Shown here one piece after another: positions 29,446 to 38,917 of a DNA stretch of 58,252 nucleotides; position 1 is the stretch's first letter; the number at the start of each line of letters is the position of its first letter. The position numbers were made by a program, and so were the translations under genes. The notes under the pieces are model-generated. The model saw only the letters and a program-made list of their open reading frames with translations, was not told the DNA's origin and ran no database searches. Source of the stretch: a bacterium (GTDB lineage Bacteria > SZUA-79 > Acidulodesulfobacterales > Acidulodesulfobacteraceae); contig JAJYJI010000007.1 in the NCBI GenBank assembly GCA_021789605.1, positions 1 through 58,252 of the forward strand, given 5' to 3'.

Positions 29446-30744
29446 ATGGCGCAAAGTTTTGAAAATGTAGGAAAAATACCTGAATTACGGAATAGAATAT
29501 TTTATACTCTTTTAATGTTCGTAGTGTTCAGGATTGGGGTCCACATAACTACTCCAGGCGTAGACCCCGTCGCGTTGTCCCAATTCTTTAACGCATCCAA
29601 CAGTAATTTATTTGGACTTTTTAATATGTTTACCGGAGGAGCGTTAGCCCGTTTTTCCATATTTTCCCTTGGAATAATGCCTTACATTAGTTCGTCCATC
29701 ATATTCCAGATGCTTCCCATGGTCATTCCTTCTTTGGACAGATTGCAAAAAGAAGGCGAATCGGGAAGGAAAAAATTTATGCAATATACAAGGTACGGTA
29801 CGGTAGTTCTTTCCCTGTTTCAGTCGGTAGGGATAAGCTACGGAATAGAATCCATGAGAAGCCCGATGGGGTCGCCCGTGGTAAGCCGTCCAGGCATGAG
29901 TTTTATGATTATTTCAGTCATAGCCCTTACGGCTGGAACTATATTCGTGATGTGGATTGGCGAAGAGATTTCCGAACACGGCATAGGCAACGGAATATCG
30001 CTTATTATATTCGCGGGAATCGTCGCGGCTATTCCGGGAGCGTTTATAAATACCATAAAAATGGTAAGGTTAGGCGAAATCAACATAATGCTTTTAGTTT
30101 TAATATTGGCTTTAATGATTCTGGTCATAGGTTTTATCGTTTTCGTGGAATCGGCCCAGAGGCGCATTCCGGTGCAGTATGCAAAAAAAATGATAGGCAG
30201 AAAGCTATATTCCGGCCAAACAAGCTATCTTCCTTTAAAAATAAACACCCCCGGCGTAATCCCGCCTATTTTTGCAATGTCGATACTTCTTTTTCCAGCG
30301 ACAATAGCCAATTTTATTAAAGTTCCGATTTTTGAAAGAATTTCCGGATATTTAAACCCTTCAGGACTGCCTTACAATATTGCTTTCGTCGTATTGATTT
30401 TTTTCTTTTGCTATTTTTATACCGCAATTACTTTTAAAGTTGACGACGTTGCGGACGATTTGCGCAAATACGGCGGTAACGTTCCGGGAATTAAACCGGG
30501 GAAATCGACCGCTTCATATATAGATAAGATTTTAAACAGGGTAACTTTTATAGGGGCAATATACGTTTCTTTAATCTGTTTATTGCCGACTATTTTAATA
30601 AACAAATTTCACGTGCCGTTTTATTTCGGCGGAACGGGCCTTTTAATAGTCGTCGTAGTCGCTATGGACACTATAGTTCAGATACAATCGCATTTATTAT
30701 ACAGAAATTACGACAGCTTATTAAAAAAAGCATCAAAAAAATAG
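29446..30744 (+). CDS. secY: Preprotein translocase subunit SecY
   Basis: SecY is the inner-membrane protein-conducting channel working with SecE (encoded at 4214). The 432 residues contain about ten hydrophobic segments. Signatures include GGALARFSIFSLGIMPYIS, and GNGISLIIFAGIVA near the middle. Other marks are the cytoplasmic loop RRIPVQYAKK and DDVADDLRKYGGNVPGI near the end. Placement between rplO and adk is standard for the spc cluster. Confidence 0.98.
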   Translation: MAQSFENVGKIPELRNRIFYTLLMFVVFRIGVHITTPGVDPVALSQFFNASNSNLFGLFNMFTGGALARFSIFSLGIMPYISSSIIFQMLPMVIPSLDRLQKEGESGRKKFMQYTRYGTVVLSLFQSVGISYGIESMRSPMGSPVVSRPGMSFMIISVIALTAGTIFVMWIGEEISEHGIGNGISLIIFAGIVAAIPGAFINTIKMVRLGEINIMLLVLILALMILVIGFIVFVESAQRRIPVQYAKKMIGRKLYSGQTSYLPLKINTPGVIPPIFAMSILLFPATIANFIKVPIFERISGYLNPSGLPYNIAFVVLIFFFCYFYTAITFKVDDVADDLRKYGGNVPGIKPGKSTASYIDKILNRVTFIGAIYVSLICLLPTILINKFHVPFYFGGTGLLIVVVVAMDTIVQIQSHLLYRNYDSLLKKASKK

Positions 30745-30785
30745 TCATTGAATTTATAAATTAATAATAATCAAAAGGGGGAAAA

Positions 30786-31433
30786 ATGAAAAGTAAGATT
30801 TACATACTTATAGGACCTCCCGGTGCGGGAAAGGGAACTCAGGCTAAAAACATTGCAAATACAAAAGGTTTTGTTCTGATATCAACGGGCGATCTTTTAA
30901 GGGAAAACGTCGAAAAAAAAACCGAACTTGGCCAAATCGCCAAGTCTTTTATGGATAAAGGCGAGTTTGTTCCCATCGATTTAGTGGCAAAAATAATCAA
31001 AGCGAATATCGAGCAAAATCTTAATAAAAACGGTTTCTTATTTGACGGGTTTCCGAGAGATTTATCTCAAAATATACTGCTTGACGGGATGCTTAAAGAG
31101 TTTGACCTTGAAGTAGATAAAGTAATCTATATAGACGTCAAAGACGAAGCGATACTTGAAAGGCTAACGAATAGAAGAGTGTGCCCGAAATGCAAAAAGG
31201 TGTACCATATGAAATTCAATAAGCCTAAAAAAGACGAATTATGCGATGATTGCGGAGTAGCGTTGGCTACAAGAGACGACGATAAACCCGAAGTTATTAA
31301 AAACAGGCTTGCCACGTATCATAAAGTCACGCATCCTCTGGTCGAACATTTTGAAAAATTAGGCAAAGTAATCAGGATTGACGGAAGCAAATCTCCGAAA
31401 GAGGTCGAGAACGAAATAATTTCGAATATCTGA
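30786..31433 (+). CDS. adk: Adenylate kinase
   Basis: Adk interconverts ATP, AMP and ADP in the cytosol. The 215 residues start with the P-loop GPPGAGKGT (10-18) and contain LISTGDLLR, DGFPR and a long LID. The LID carries a zinc site C133/C136/C153/C156, a form common in Gram-positive and many deltaproteobacterial-type Adk proteins. It follows secY as in many spc clusters. AAAGGGGG precedes the ATG. Confidence 0.98.
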   Translation: MKSKIYILIGPPGAGKGTQAKNIANTKGFVLISTGDLLRENVEKKTELGQIAKSFMDKGEFVPIDLVAKIIKANIEQNLNKNGFLFDGFPRDLSQNILLDGMLKEFDLEVDKVIYIDVKDEAILERLTNRRVCPKCKKVYHMKFNKPKKDELCDDCGVALATRDDDKPEVIKNRLATYHKVTHPLVEHFEKLGKVIRIDGSKSPKEVENEIISNI

Positions 31434-31440
31434 ACGACGG

Positions 31441-32181
31441 ATGATAAATCTAAAAAATAAAGCGGATATCGAAGGCATAAAAAAAGCAGGCGAAATCGTA
31501 AATAAAGTATTAAATGAACTTTCAGAAATAACCAAGCCGGGCATTAAGACAATCGAGTATGACATTGCCGCCGAAAGGGCCGCATTATCGTTAAAAGCTT
31601 TACCGGCGTTTAAGGGATATAACGGATTTCCGTTTTCTATCTGCGTTTCGGTAAACGAAGAAGTCGTGCATGGATTTCCTTCGCAGAGGAGACTTAAGGA
31701 AGGTGATATAGTAAGTTTAGATTTTGGCTCCTATTATAACGGTTATTATGCCGATGCCGCCGTTACCGTTCCGGTAGGCGATATATCCGGTTCGGCTTTT
31801 GACTTGATAAGCGTTACGAGGGAAGCGTTAAATATTGGAATATCAAAGGCTGTTTACGGCAATAAAATAAACGACGTTTCTAAAGCAATAGAAGATTTCG
31901 TGGTAAAAAACAAATATTCCGTCGTAAGGGATTTTGTCGGACATGGAGTAGGCTTTAAATTGCATGAAGAGCCTCAGGTTCCTAATTATTATATTAAAGA
32001 TAACGATATATTAATCGAGGACGGCATGGTCATAGCTATCGAGCCTATGGTTAACGAATTTAGTCATAAAGTAAGAATAAAAAAAAACGGATGGACGGTC
32101 GTTACAAAAGATTGCGGCCTTTCTGCTCATTTTGAGCACACCGTCGCGATAACAAAAGAAGGACAGCAAATTCTTACATAG
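31441..32181 (+). CDS. map: Methionine aminopeptidase type I
   Basis: Map removes the initiator methionine from nascent proteins. The 246 residues carry the full set of active-site residues: H78, and metal ligands D94, D105, H168, E201 and E232. The context [16 protein letters not shown] is characteristic. The start lies 7 bases after the adk stop, so co-translation with adk is likely. Confidence 0.98.
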   Translation: MINLKNKADIEGIKKAGEIVNKVLNELSEITKPGIKTIEYDIAAERAALSLKALPAFKGYNGFPFSICVSVNEEVVHGFPSQRRLKEGDIVSLDFGSYYNGYYADAAVTVPVGDISGSAFDLISVTREALNIGISKAVYGNKINDVSKAIEDFVVKNKYSVVRDFVGHGVGFKLHEEPQVPNYYIKDNDILIEDGMVIAIEPMVNEFSHKVRIKKNGWTVVTKDCGLSAHFEHTVAITKEGQQILT

Positions 32182-32189
32182 GAAAATTT

Positions 32190-32411
32190 ATGTCCAATAA
32201 AGAAGATTTAATAGAAGTTGACGGAACCGTGGTCGAACCTTTGCCTAACGCAATGTTCAGGGTCGAATTAGAAAACGGCTATAAAGTGCTGGCGCATATA
32301 TCGGGGAAAATGCGCATGCATTATATTAAGATTCTTCCCGGCGATAAAGTAACCGTTCAGTTGTCCCCCTATGATTTGACAAGAGGACGGATTATATTCA
32401 GAGGAAAGTAA
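32190..32411 (+). CDS. infA: Translation initiation factor IF-1
   Basis: IF-1 occupies the A site during initiation. The 73-residue OB-fold protein reads [20 protein letters not shown] and then [18 protein letters not shown], both hallmark stretches. It is in the usual map-infA-rpmJ-rpsM order. Confidence 0.98.
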   Translation: MSNKEDLIEVDGTVVEPLPNAMFRVELENGYKVLAHISGKMRMHYIKILPGDKVTVQLSPYDLTRGRIIFRGK

Positions 32412-32461
32412 ATTAATTAAAGTTATATAAAATAAATAGAAAAAAAGCAAAGGAGCCAAAA

Positions 32462-32575
32462 TTGAAAGTAAGGTCTTCCGTAAAAAAAATATGCGATAAG
32501 TGCAAAGTAATCAAAAGGAAAGGGGTCGTCAGGATAATTTGCGAAAACCCTAAACACAAGCAGCGCCAAGGCTAA
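32462..32575 (+). CDS. rpmJ: 50S ribosomal protein L36 (zinc-binding form)
   Basis: A 37-residue frame beginning [20 protein letters not shown] from a TTG start, with AAGGAG about 7 bases upstream. C11, C14, C27 and H32 form the zinc site of the C+ type. It ends KHKQRQG as usual. It is too short for routine gene callers but fully conserved in sequence and position before rpsM. Confidence 0.97.
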   Translation: MKVRSSVKKICDKCKVIKRKGVVRIICENPKHKQRQG

Positions 32576-32587
32576 AAAGGAGGAAAA

Positions 32588-32962
32588 ATGGCAAGAATCT
32601 CAGGAATAGATTTACCTAAAAATAAGAGGATAGAAGTGGCTTTAACTTATATTTACGGCATCGGGAAAGCATTGTCCAACAGGATTTTAGAAAAATCGGG
32701 CGTCAGCTTAGACATTAAGGTAAAAGATTTGTCCGACATACAGATTAACAATATCAGGCAGTTTATAGATAACGAGTTTAAAGTAGAAGGCGACCTCAGA
32801 AGAGAAGTCCAAATGAATATTAAGAGATTAATAGATATTGGTAGCTATAGAGGGTTAAGGCATAAAAAGGGATTGCCCGCCAGGGGACAGAGGACGAAAA
32901 CTAATGCAAGGACGAGGAAAGGGCCAAGAAAATCCACCGTAACCGCCGCAAAAGCAAAATAG
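32588..32962 (+). CDS. rpsM: 30S ribosomal protein S13
   Basis: S13 contacts P-site tRNA and forms inter-subunit bridges. The 124 residues begin [26 protein letters not shown] and carry [20 protein letters not shown] near the C-terminus. It starts 12 bases after rpmJ behind AAAAAGGAGG. Confidence 0.98.
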   Translation: MARISGIDLPKNKRIEVALTYIYGIGKALSNRILEKSGVSLDIKVKDLSDIQINNIRQFIDNEFKVEGDLRREVQMNIKRLIDIGSYRGLRHKKGLPARGQRTKTNARTRKGPRKSTVTAAKAK

Positions 32963-33008
32963 TTTATATAACAAATAAATTTTAATTTAAGAGGTATCCG
33001 AGGTATAA

Positions 33009-33404
33009 ATGGCCAACGTTAAAAAAAATGCACCGAAAAAGAAAAAAGAGAAAAAAAATATTCAAAACGCAATCGCCCATATAAAATCTACATTTAATAA
33101 TACGATAGTGAGTATTACCGATTTAAGCGGAAACGTTCTCGCATGGGCAAGTTCCGGCACAAGCGGATTTAAGGGTTCGAGAAAAAGCACTCCCTACGCG
33201 GGGCAGGTAGCCGCCGAACAGGCGGCTAAAAGAGTTTCCGATTACGGAGTTTCCAATATAGAAGTTTACATAAAGGGTCCGGGCGGAGGCAGGGAATCGG
33301 CGTTAAGGGCGCTTCAAAGCTCGGGATTTAATATTACGTTGATAAAAGATGTTACTCCTATACCGCATAACGGATGCAGGCCTCCGAAAAGAAGGAGAGT
33401 TTAA
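33009..33404 (+). CDS. rpsK: 30S ribosomal protein S11
   Basis: S11 lies on the 30S platform. The 131 residues contain [23 protein letters not shown]-type [13 protein letters not shown] and the end [12 protein letters not shown]. The N-terminus is lysine-rich as usual. Confidence 0.98.
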   Translation: MANVKKNAPKKKKEKKNIQNAIAHIKSTFNNTIVSITDLSGNVLAWASSGTSGFKGSRKSTPYAGQVAAEQAAKRVSDYGVSNIEVYIKGPGGGRESALRALQSSGFNITLIKDVTPIPHNGCRPPKRRRV

Positions 33405-33473
33405 ACTTTATATTTGTCGTTATATAATATTTATATATATTAAGCGTTATTGTAAAATTTACGAGGTGAAAAG

Positions 33474-34100
33474 GTGGCAAAATACAACGGTCCGGTTTGC
33501 AAGTTGTGCAGAAGGGAAGGAGGAAAACTTTTTTTAAAAGGCAACAGATGTTTTTCCGATAAATGCTCATACGATAAAAGAGAATATGCCCCCGGCGAGC
33601 ATAAAGGAATCAGGAGAAAATTATCCGAATACGGAGAGCAGTTGAGAGAAAAGCAAAAGCTGAAAAGAACGTACGGCCTTATGGAAAAACAGTTTAAAAA
33701 AACATATAGAACGTCCGAAAGGATGAAGGGAATTACGGGTGAAAATCTACTTTCCCTATTAGAAAGAAGGCTCGACAACGCGGTTTATACATTGGGATTT
33801 GCCGTTTCGCGCAAATTAGGAAGGCTTTTAATTACCCACGGCCATTTTCTGGTTAACGGCAGAAAGGTAAACATTCCGTCTTATATTTTAAAACCGGGGG
33901 AACAGATTACGATTTGCGAAAAAAGCAGAAAATGCGAAGTTATAAATAATTCATTGGAGTCTGCCGTTAGGAAAACCCGCCCCGAATATTTTGAATTGAA
34001 TGCCGAAGCCTATCAAGGCTCTTTAAAAAGCATTCCGGAAAGAGACGAAATTATATCTACGGCTAATGAAAAGCTTATAGTAGAACTTTATTCTAAATAG
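33474..34100 (+). CDS. rpsD: 30S ribosomal protein S4 (zinc-binding form)
   Basis: S4 starts assembly of the 5' domain of 16S rRNA. The 208 residues begin with a zinc site C9/C12/C26/C31 found in C+ S4 proteins and absent from the E. coli type. The S4 domain with [16 protein letters not shown] and [15 protein letters not shown] follows. The start is GTG (33474) with ACGAGGTG upstream. Confidence 0.97.
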   Translation: MAKYNGPVCKLCRREGGKLFLKGNRCFSDKCSYDKREYAPGEHKGIRRKLSEYGEQLREKQKLKRTYGLMEKQFKKTYRTSERMKGITGENLLSLLERRLDNAVYTLGFAVSRKLGRLLITHGHFLVNGRKVNIPSYILKPGEQITICEKSRKCEVINNSLESAVRKTRPEYFELNAEAYQGSLKSIPERDEIISTANEKLIVELYSK

Positions 34101-34128
34101 GCGCCGAATAAAATTTTTTGGAGGCAAT

Positions 34129-35133
34129 ATGAAAAAAAATTGGCTTTCGCTTATTAAGCCAAAAAAAATAGAATTTGAAAAGGAAACATATACCGATTAT
34201 TATGGAAAACTTACCGTAGAACCATTAGAAAGAGGTTTTGGAACGACCGTCGGGAATGCTTTGCGCAGGGTTCTTTTGTCTTCGATCGTCGGATATAAAA
34301 TATCTGAAATTAAAATAGAAGGCGTATCACATGAATTCACTTCAATACCGGGAGTTCTGGAAGATGTTACGGAAATCATATTGAATCTTAAAGATATAGA
34401 TTTCGACATGACTTCCGACCAGTCCGAATTGGTTTATATCGACATAGACAGGGTAGGAGATATTTTGGCGTCCGATATTAAAACATCCCAAAATATCGAA
34501 GTGGTAAATAAAGAAAAAAAGATTTTAAGCATTGCCAAAGGGGGTCATTTTAAGGCCCAAATGCTTGTAACGGGAGGAAGAGGATATGTTCCCAGCGAAT
34601 TTAACGTCCGCGAAGAAGCGCCCATAGGAACCATAGCCCTAGACGTTTCGTTTTCCCCCGTTAAAAAAGTTACGATGGATGTTTCTTATGCCAGAGTCGG
34701 CGGCATAACGGATTACGATAAGCTTATTATGGAAATATTTACGAACGGCTATATTACGCCGGAAGACGCCCTCACTTCAGCCGCTTTAATTTTACAGGAC
34801 CAGATTTCGTCATTCGCGACCTTTGGGGAGATGGACCAATTTTATGAAAAAAAACTGCAAACGGACTCCGAAAGACCCGTTGAAAATTATTTAAACGAAA
34901 ATCTGCTTAAAAGCGTGGACGAACTTGAACTTTCCGTTAGGTCGGCAAATTGCCTTAAAAATGCCAATATAAAAACTATTCACGAATTGGTTCAAAAAAC
35001 TGAAGGAGAAATGCTTAGGACAAAGAATTTCGGAAGGAAATCCCTTAATGAGATAAAAGAAGTTTTATCTACTATGGGATTGAGTTTTGGAATGAAATTA
35101 GGCGGCGAGACAGTTTCAAAACAGGAAAAATAA
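34129..35133 (+). CDS. rpoA: DNA-directed RNA polymerase alpha subunit
   Basis: The alpha dimer scaffolds RNA polymerase, and its C-terminal domain binds UP elements and activators. The 334 residues contain the N-terminal assembly domain ([20 protein letters not shown]) and the C-terminal domain from about residue 255. There, [19 protein letters not shown] includes the DNA-contacting R and N, and [13 protein letters not shown] follows. A TTTTGGAGG precedes the ATG. Confidence 0.99.
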   Translation: MKKNWLSLIKPKKIEFEKETYTDYYGKLTVEPLERGFGTTVGNALRRVLLSSIVGYKISEIKIEGVSHEFTSIPGVLEDVTEIILNLKDIDFDMTSDQSELVYIDIDRVGDILASDIKTSQNIEVVNKEKKILSIAKGGHFKAQMLVTGGRGYVPSEFNVREEAPIGTIALDVSFSPVKKVTMDVSYARVGGITDYDKLIMEIFTNGYITPEDALTSAALILQDQISSFATFGEMDQFYEKKLQTDSERPVENYLNENLLKSVDELELSVRSANCLKNANIKTIHELVQKTEGEMLRTKNFGRKSLNEIKEVLSTMGLSFGMKLGGETVSKQEK

Positions 35134-35162
35134 TTAATTAATTTTATATCGTAGAGGTTAAA

Positions 35163-35534
35163 ATGCGACACGGAAAAATTAAAACCAGATTAAACAGGAC
35201 ATCGTCACATAGAGCCGCTCTTATGAGAAACATGGCTTCTTCGCTTATAGAGTTTGAAAGAATAGAAACAACACTGCCTAAAGCCAGGGTTTTGAGAAGT
35301 TATATCGAAAGACTTATTACTCTCGGCAAATCGGATACCACCGCGAGGCGGCGTATCGCATTTTCAAGACTCAGGAGCAAAAATGCGACTTCCAAGCTCT
35401 TTAAGGATTTGGGTCCAAGATTTATCGACAGGCCGGGCGGGTATGTAAGAATAATAAAAACAGGCTATAGAGCGGGCGACGCAAGTGCCTTAGGGTTAAT
35501 CGAGTTTGTTGCAAAAGAAGAAAAAAAATCATAA
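35163..35534 (+). CDS. rplQ: 50S ribosomal protein L17
   Basis: L17 lies near the tunnel exit. The 123 residues begin [21 protein letters not shown] and include [15 protein letters not shown]. It is the last gene of the alpha cluster. I see no strong T-run terminator after it, only overlapping imperfect stems at 35535-35572. Confidence 0.98.
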   Translation: MRHGKIKTRLNRTSSHRAALMRNMASSLIEFERIETTLPKARVLRSYIERLITLGKSDTTARRRIAFSRLRSKNATSKLFKDLGPRFIDRPGGYVRIIKTGYRAGDASALGLIEFVAKEEKKS

Positions 35535-35680
35535 AGCGGCTAATTTATCGCAGGCATTATAAACTATGCCGCCTGTTTAACCGCGCCATAAATTGCCATA
35601 AATAAACTTCGTATGTTGCATCCTCAACGGCGGAAGAAAAAGCGGTTCTTATTACGGCATAAATATAGATATATAAATAG

Positions 35681-35717
35681 ATTGCCGCGTAGTTGCGCTC
35701 GCAATAACGGCGGTAAT
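35681..35717 (-). repeat. REP-like palindromic repeat upstream of trpE
   Basis: On the - strand the sequence reads ATTACCGCCGTTATTGCGAG, continuing with CGCAACTACGCGGCAAT. This closely matches the layout of common bacterial repeats GTCATTGCGAGC...GCAATC. Outer 8-base arms ATTGCCGC (35681-35688) and GCGGTAAT (35710-35717) pair with one mismatch. It lies directly against the trpE -10 region, so it could also serve as an operator. Confidence 0.45.
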
Positions 35718-35718
35718 G

Positions 35719-35727
35719 TGATATAAT
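35719..35727 (+). promoter_or_regulatory. Extended -10 promoter of the trp operon
   Basis: TG-A-TATAAT (35719-35727) is a perfect extended -10 element with consensus hexamer, and no good -35 is seen. The trpE ATG follows 8 bases after the hexamer, so the predicted transcription start falls at or within two bases of the start codon. No Shine-Dalgarno and no Trp-rich leader peptide (no TGG codons) occur in 35535-35735. Confidence 0.65.
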
Positions 35728-35735
35728 TCCTTATT

Positions 35736-37265
35736 ATGCCTATGATGAATTACGAAGACGTTTTAAGCATACCCGATTCATTCAATATAATTCCTATTAT
35801 ATACGAAATTAGCGGGGATATGGATACGCCTATATCTATATTTTCGTCGTTTTATAAAGAAAGGTACGCATTTTTTTTCGAAAGCACCGAAGGCGTAGGA
35901 AAATGGGGGAGATACTCATTTATATGCTTAAATCCATTCCTGGCCGTCAGCCTTTATAAAGGCGAACTTAATATCGATAATTTTACCGGCCATAAATTCG
36001 GATTTCCCGAAAAGACAAGCTTAAACGATTTAAACGAAGATATTTTTATATTTATAAAAAAAATCCTTTCAAAATTTAACCTTTACGGAAAAGGCCTGTC
36101 CGAAGGATTTATAGGCGGATTATTCGGCTATCTGGGATATGAAATAAATAGTCTTATAGAAAAACTGCCTCCGGAGAAAACAGACGTAACGGATGTTTAC
36201 GACCTTTTTTTTATGCTTCCCCGCGACGTTATCGTTTACGACGCCTTAAATCAGGCCATTAAAATAATATCGTTTATATACAGGGACGATTCCGGCAAAG
36301 AACGTTTAAAACAGGAATATGAGTCCGCCGTTTTAAGGATAAATAAAATGGCCGGTAAAATAAAAAAGAAAGATTTTGGAATAGAAAAAGGCGAAGGCAG
36401 TAAAATTTGCGATATCGAAATAATAGACGAAACCGGTTTCGACGAATTTAAACAAAAAGTTTTAGCCGCAAAAGAATATATACTAAGAGGCGATATATTT
36501 CAGGTTCAGATATCGCGCAGAAAAAAAATTCTTAATCCTCCCGACCCGTTTCTTTTTTACCGTGCGCTAAGGCTCGTAAACCCGTCCCCTTATATGTTTT
36601 ATCTTAAAATTGACGATTTCGTCGTTACGGGTTCCTCCCCCGAAAACCTTGTAAAACTGGAGGGGGACCGCAATATCGAAACAAGGCCTATTGCAGGCAC
36701 TATAAAAAGGGGCGAGAATCCCGCCGAAGACGACTATCTCGCGGATAAACTGCTAAACGATCCCAAAGAACGCGCCGAACATATTATGCTTATAGATTTA
36801 AGCAGGAACGATATAGGGAGAGTTTCCGAGAAAGGAACCGTAAAAATAGAAAAACTCATGTATATAGAAAAATATTCCCACGTTCAGCATATAGTTACCA
36901 GCGTTGTCTCGCAAATCAAAGACGGCATGGACGCATTCGATTTGATTAAAGCGGCATATCCCGCAGGTACCGTTACCGGCGCGCCTAAAGTAAGAGCCAT
37001 GGAAATAATAAACGAGCTGGAAAATTCAAAAAGAGCCGTTTATGCCGGAGGCGTAGGATATTTCGGTTTTTTGGAAGATAACAGATGCGGCAAAATGGAA
37101 TTCTGCATAACAATAAGGACGGCTTTGTTTAAGAAAGACGCGGCGTATATTCAAGCCGCCGGGGGCATAGTGTACGACTCTACGCCTGAAAACGAATTCA
37201 CGGAAACCGAAAATAAATTAAAGCATTTGATAGCCGCGTTTAATCTAACCCGCAGGTTCAATTAA
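35736..37265 (+). CDS. trpE: Anthranilate synthase component I
   Basis: TrpE converts chorismate to anthranilate with ammonia from TrpG, the first committed step of tryptophan synthesis. The 509 residues contain the regulatory N-terminal motif FFFESTEGVGKWGRYSF, where the tryptophan-binding LLES appears as FFES. The catalytic blocks SSPENLVKL, RPIAGTIKRG, LIDLSRNDIGRV and PAGTVTGAPK are intact. Three Met codons (35736, 35742, 35745) could serve as starts; I keep the first. It opens a complete trpEGDCFBA set. Confidence 0.97.
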   Translation: MPMMNYEDVLSIPDSFNIIPIIYEISGDMDTPISIFSSFYKERYAFFFESTEGVGKWGRYSFICLNPFLAVSLYKGELNIDNFTGHKFGFPEKTSLNDLNEDIFIFIKKILSKFNLYGKGLSEGFIGGLFGYLGYEINSLIEKLPPEKTDVTDVYDLFFMLPRDVIVYDALNQAIKIISFIYRDDSGKERLKQEYESAVLRINKMAGKIKKKDFGIEKGEGSKICDIEIIDETGFDEFKQKVLAAKEYILRGDIFQVQISRRKKILNPPDPFLFYRALRLVNPSPYMFYLKIDDFVVTGSSPENLVKLEGDRNIETRPIAGTIKRGENPAEDDYLADKLLNDPKERAEHIMLIDLSRNDIGRVSEKGTVKIEKLMYIEKYSHVQHIVTSVVSQIKDGMDAFDLIKAAYPAGTVTGAPKVRAMEIINELENSKRAVYAGGVGYFGFLEDNRCGKMEFCITIRTALFKKDAAYIQAAGGIVYDSTPENEFTETENKLKHLIAAFNLTRRFN

Positions 37266-37271
37266 ATAATT

Positions 37272-37838
37272 ATGATATTGGTCATAGACAATTACGATTC
37301 TTTTACTTATAATATCGTTCAGTATATCGGCGAATTAGGCTGCGACTCCGTCGTTTTCAGAAACGACGCCATAGACATCGTCGATATTATAAAAATGAAA
37401 CCGGAAAAAATCGTTATATCGCCCGGCCCCAAATCCCCCGTCGAAGCAGGAATTACGGTCGACGTCATTAAGAGTTTTTATTCAAAAATACCCATACTTG
37501 GCGTTTGTCTCGGACACCAGGCGATAGGCTATGCTTTCGGAGCCGATATAATACGCGCAAAAAACGTGATGCACGGAAAAGTTTCCTCAATAAGCCACGA
37601 TTCCTCAATTATTTATAACAACGTGCCTAACCCTTTCGAGGCTACAAGATACCACTCTCTAATTATCAGAAAAGAGAACCTGCCGGAAATCATAAGCGTT
37701 ACGTCGACCAGTTTAGACGATAACGAAATTATGGGGATAGAAATTAAAGGACACAAAGTGTACGGAGTGCAGTTTCATCCCGAGTCCGTGCTTACCTATT
37801 GCGGGAAGCAAATAATGCGTAATTTTTTATCTGTTTAA
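37272..37838 (+). CDS. trpG: Anthranilate synthase component II (glutamine amidotransferase)
   Basis: TrpG hydrolyses glutamine and passes ammonia to TrpE. The 188-residue class I amidotransferase shows nucleophile C79 in GVCLGHQAIG and the partners H169 and E171 in VQFHPES. It is a stand-alone domain, not fused to TrpD. The same protein may also serve folate synthesis (pabA role) if no second copy exists; folC lies downstream, but that is only suggestive. It lies 6 bases after trpE. Confidence 0.96.
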   Translation: MILVIDNYDSFTYNIVQYIGELGCDSVVFRNDAIDIVDIIKMKPEKIVISPGPKSPVEAGITVDVIKSFYSKIPILGVCLGHQAIGYAFGADIIRAKNVMHGKVSSISHDSSIIYNNVPNPFEATRYHSLIIRKENLPEIISVTSTSLDDNEIMGIEIKGHKVYGVQFHPESVLTYCGKQIMRNFLSV

Positions 37839-37855
37839 CTTACCGGCGAAATTAA

Positions 37856-38890
37856 ATGAAAGAAGATTTTATCAAAAATTTATTAGGACACGTTATAAAT
37901 AATAATGATTTAACCAAGGACGAATCTTACGAAATATTCGATATGATTCTGAGAGGAGGGCTTACCGATGCTCAAATCGCCTCTTTTTTGACGTCTTTAA
38001 AAATTAAAGGCGAAACAGTCGAAGAGATTGCAGGCGCCGCTCTTGCCATGAGAGAAAATGCCGTTGCCGTAAATATTAAAGATGAATATAGAGCCGCATT
38101 GGTAGATATCGTCGGAACCGGCGGCGATTCCAAAAACACTTTCAACGTATCTACATGCGCCGCTTTAATTGCGGCAGGAGCTGGAGTTAAAATAGCAAAG
38201 CACGGAAACTATGCCGTTTCTTCCAAATCGGGAAGCGCGGACGTCCTTAAAGAATTAGGGGTAAACATTTCCTTGGATGCCGAGGGGGTTTTAAGGTCGA
38301 TAGAATATGCCAATATAGGCTTTTTATTTGCCCAAAAATTTCATACCGCAATGAAATACGCCGCTCCGATAAGAAAAGAATTGGGGTTTAAAACTATATT
38401 CAATATATTAGGCCCTTTAACGAATCCATTGGGAGTAAAAAGTTATGTAATAGGCGTTTATTCCAAGAGTTTATCCGAAAAAATCGTAGAAGTTCTTAAA
38501 ATATTAAATACCAGAAGGGCTTTCGTGGCGCATAGCAGGGACGGGATGGATGAGATAAGCCTTTCGTCGGTAACCGATATCTATGAACTGAACGACGGCG
38601 CCGTAAAATATCTTGAGTTTAATCCGGAAGAATACGGATTTAACTTTTTTAAAGAAGATGAATTTAAATCCGCTTCCGTTGTTTCGAACGCGAAAATTAT
38701 ATACGATATCGTCAGCGGGAATAGAAGTCCGAGAGCGGAAATGGCAATCTTAAACGCGGGTTTTGCAATTTTAGTTTCCGGAAAAGCGGGCAATCTGAAA
38801 GACGCTTTTAAAGAAGCGAGATATTCGGTAGAATCTGGGAACGCGTTAAAAACCCTCCTCAACCTTGTTGAAATTTCCAATAAATATTAA
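37856..38890 (+). CDS. trpD: Anthranilate phosphoribosyltransferase
   Basis: TrpD attaches phosphoribose from PRPP to anthranilate. The 344 residues contain the PRPP-binding GTGGDSKNTFNVST near residue 90. KHGNYAVSSKSGSADVL and LGPLTNPLGVKSYVIGV follow, all typical of the family. A helical N-terminal domain precedes the catalytic core. It is 17 bases after trpG. Confidence 0.98.
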   Translation: MKEDFIKNLLGHVINNNDLTKDESYEIFDMILRGGLTDAQIASFLTSLKIKGETVEEIAGAALAMRENAVAVNIKDEYRAALVDIVGTGGDSKNTFNVSTCAALIAAGAGVKIAKHGNYAVSSKSGSADVLKELGVNISLDAEGVLRSIEYANIGFLFAQKFHTAMKYAAPIRKELGFKTIFNILGPLTNPLGVKSYVIGVYSKSLSEKIVEVLKILNTRRAFVAHSRDGMDEISLSSVTDIYELNDGAVKYLEFNPEEYGFNFFKEDEFKSASVVSNAKIIYDIVSGNRSPRAEMAILNAGFAILVSGKAGNLKDAFKEARYSVESGNALKTLLNLVEISNKY

Positions 38891-38917
38891 AATATACTTT
38901 AATGATTTAAGGGTAAA

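Noticed and set aside
35535-35735. A trp leader peptide or attenuator
   Set aside because: There is no TGG codon in the interval and no paired terminator/antiterminator with T-run; the -10 lies next to trpE.
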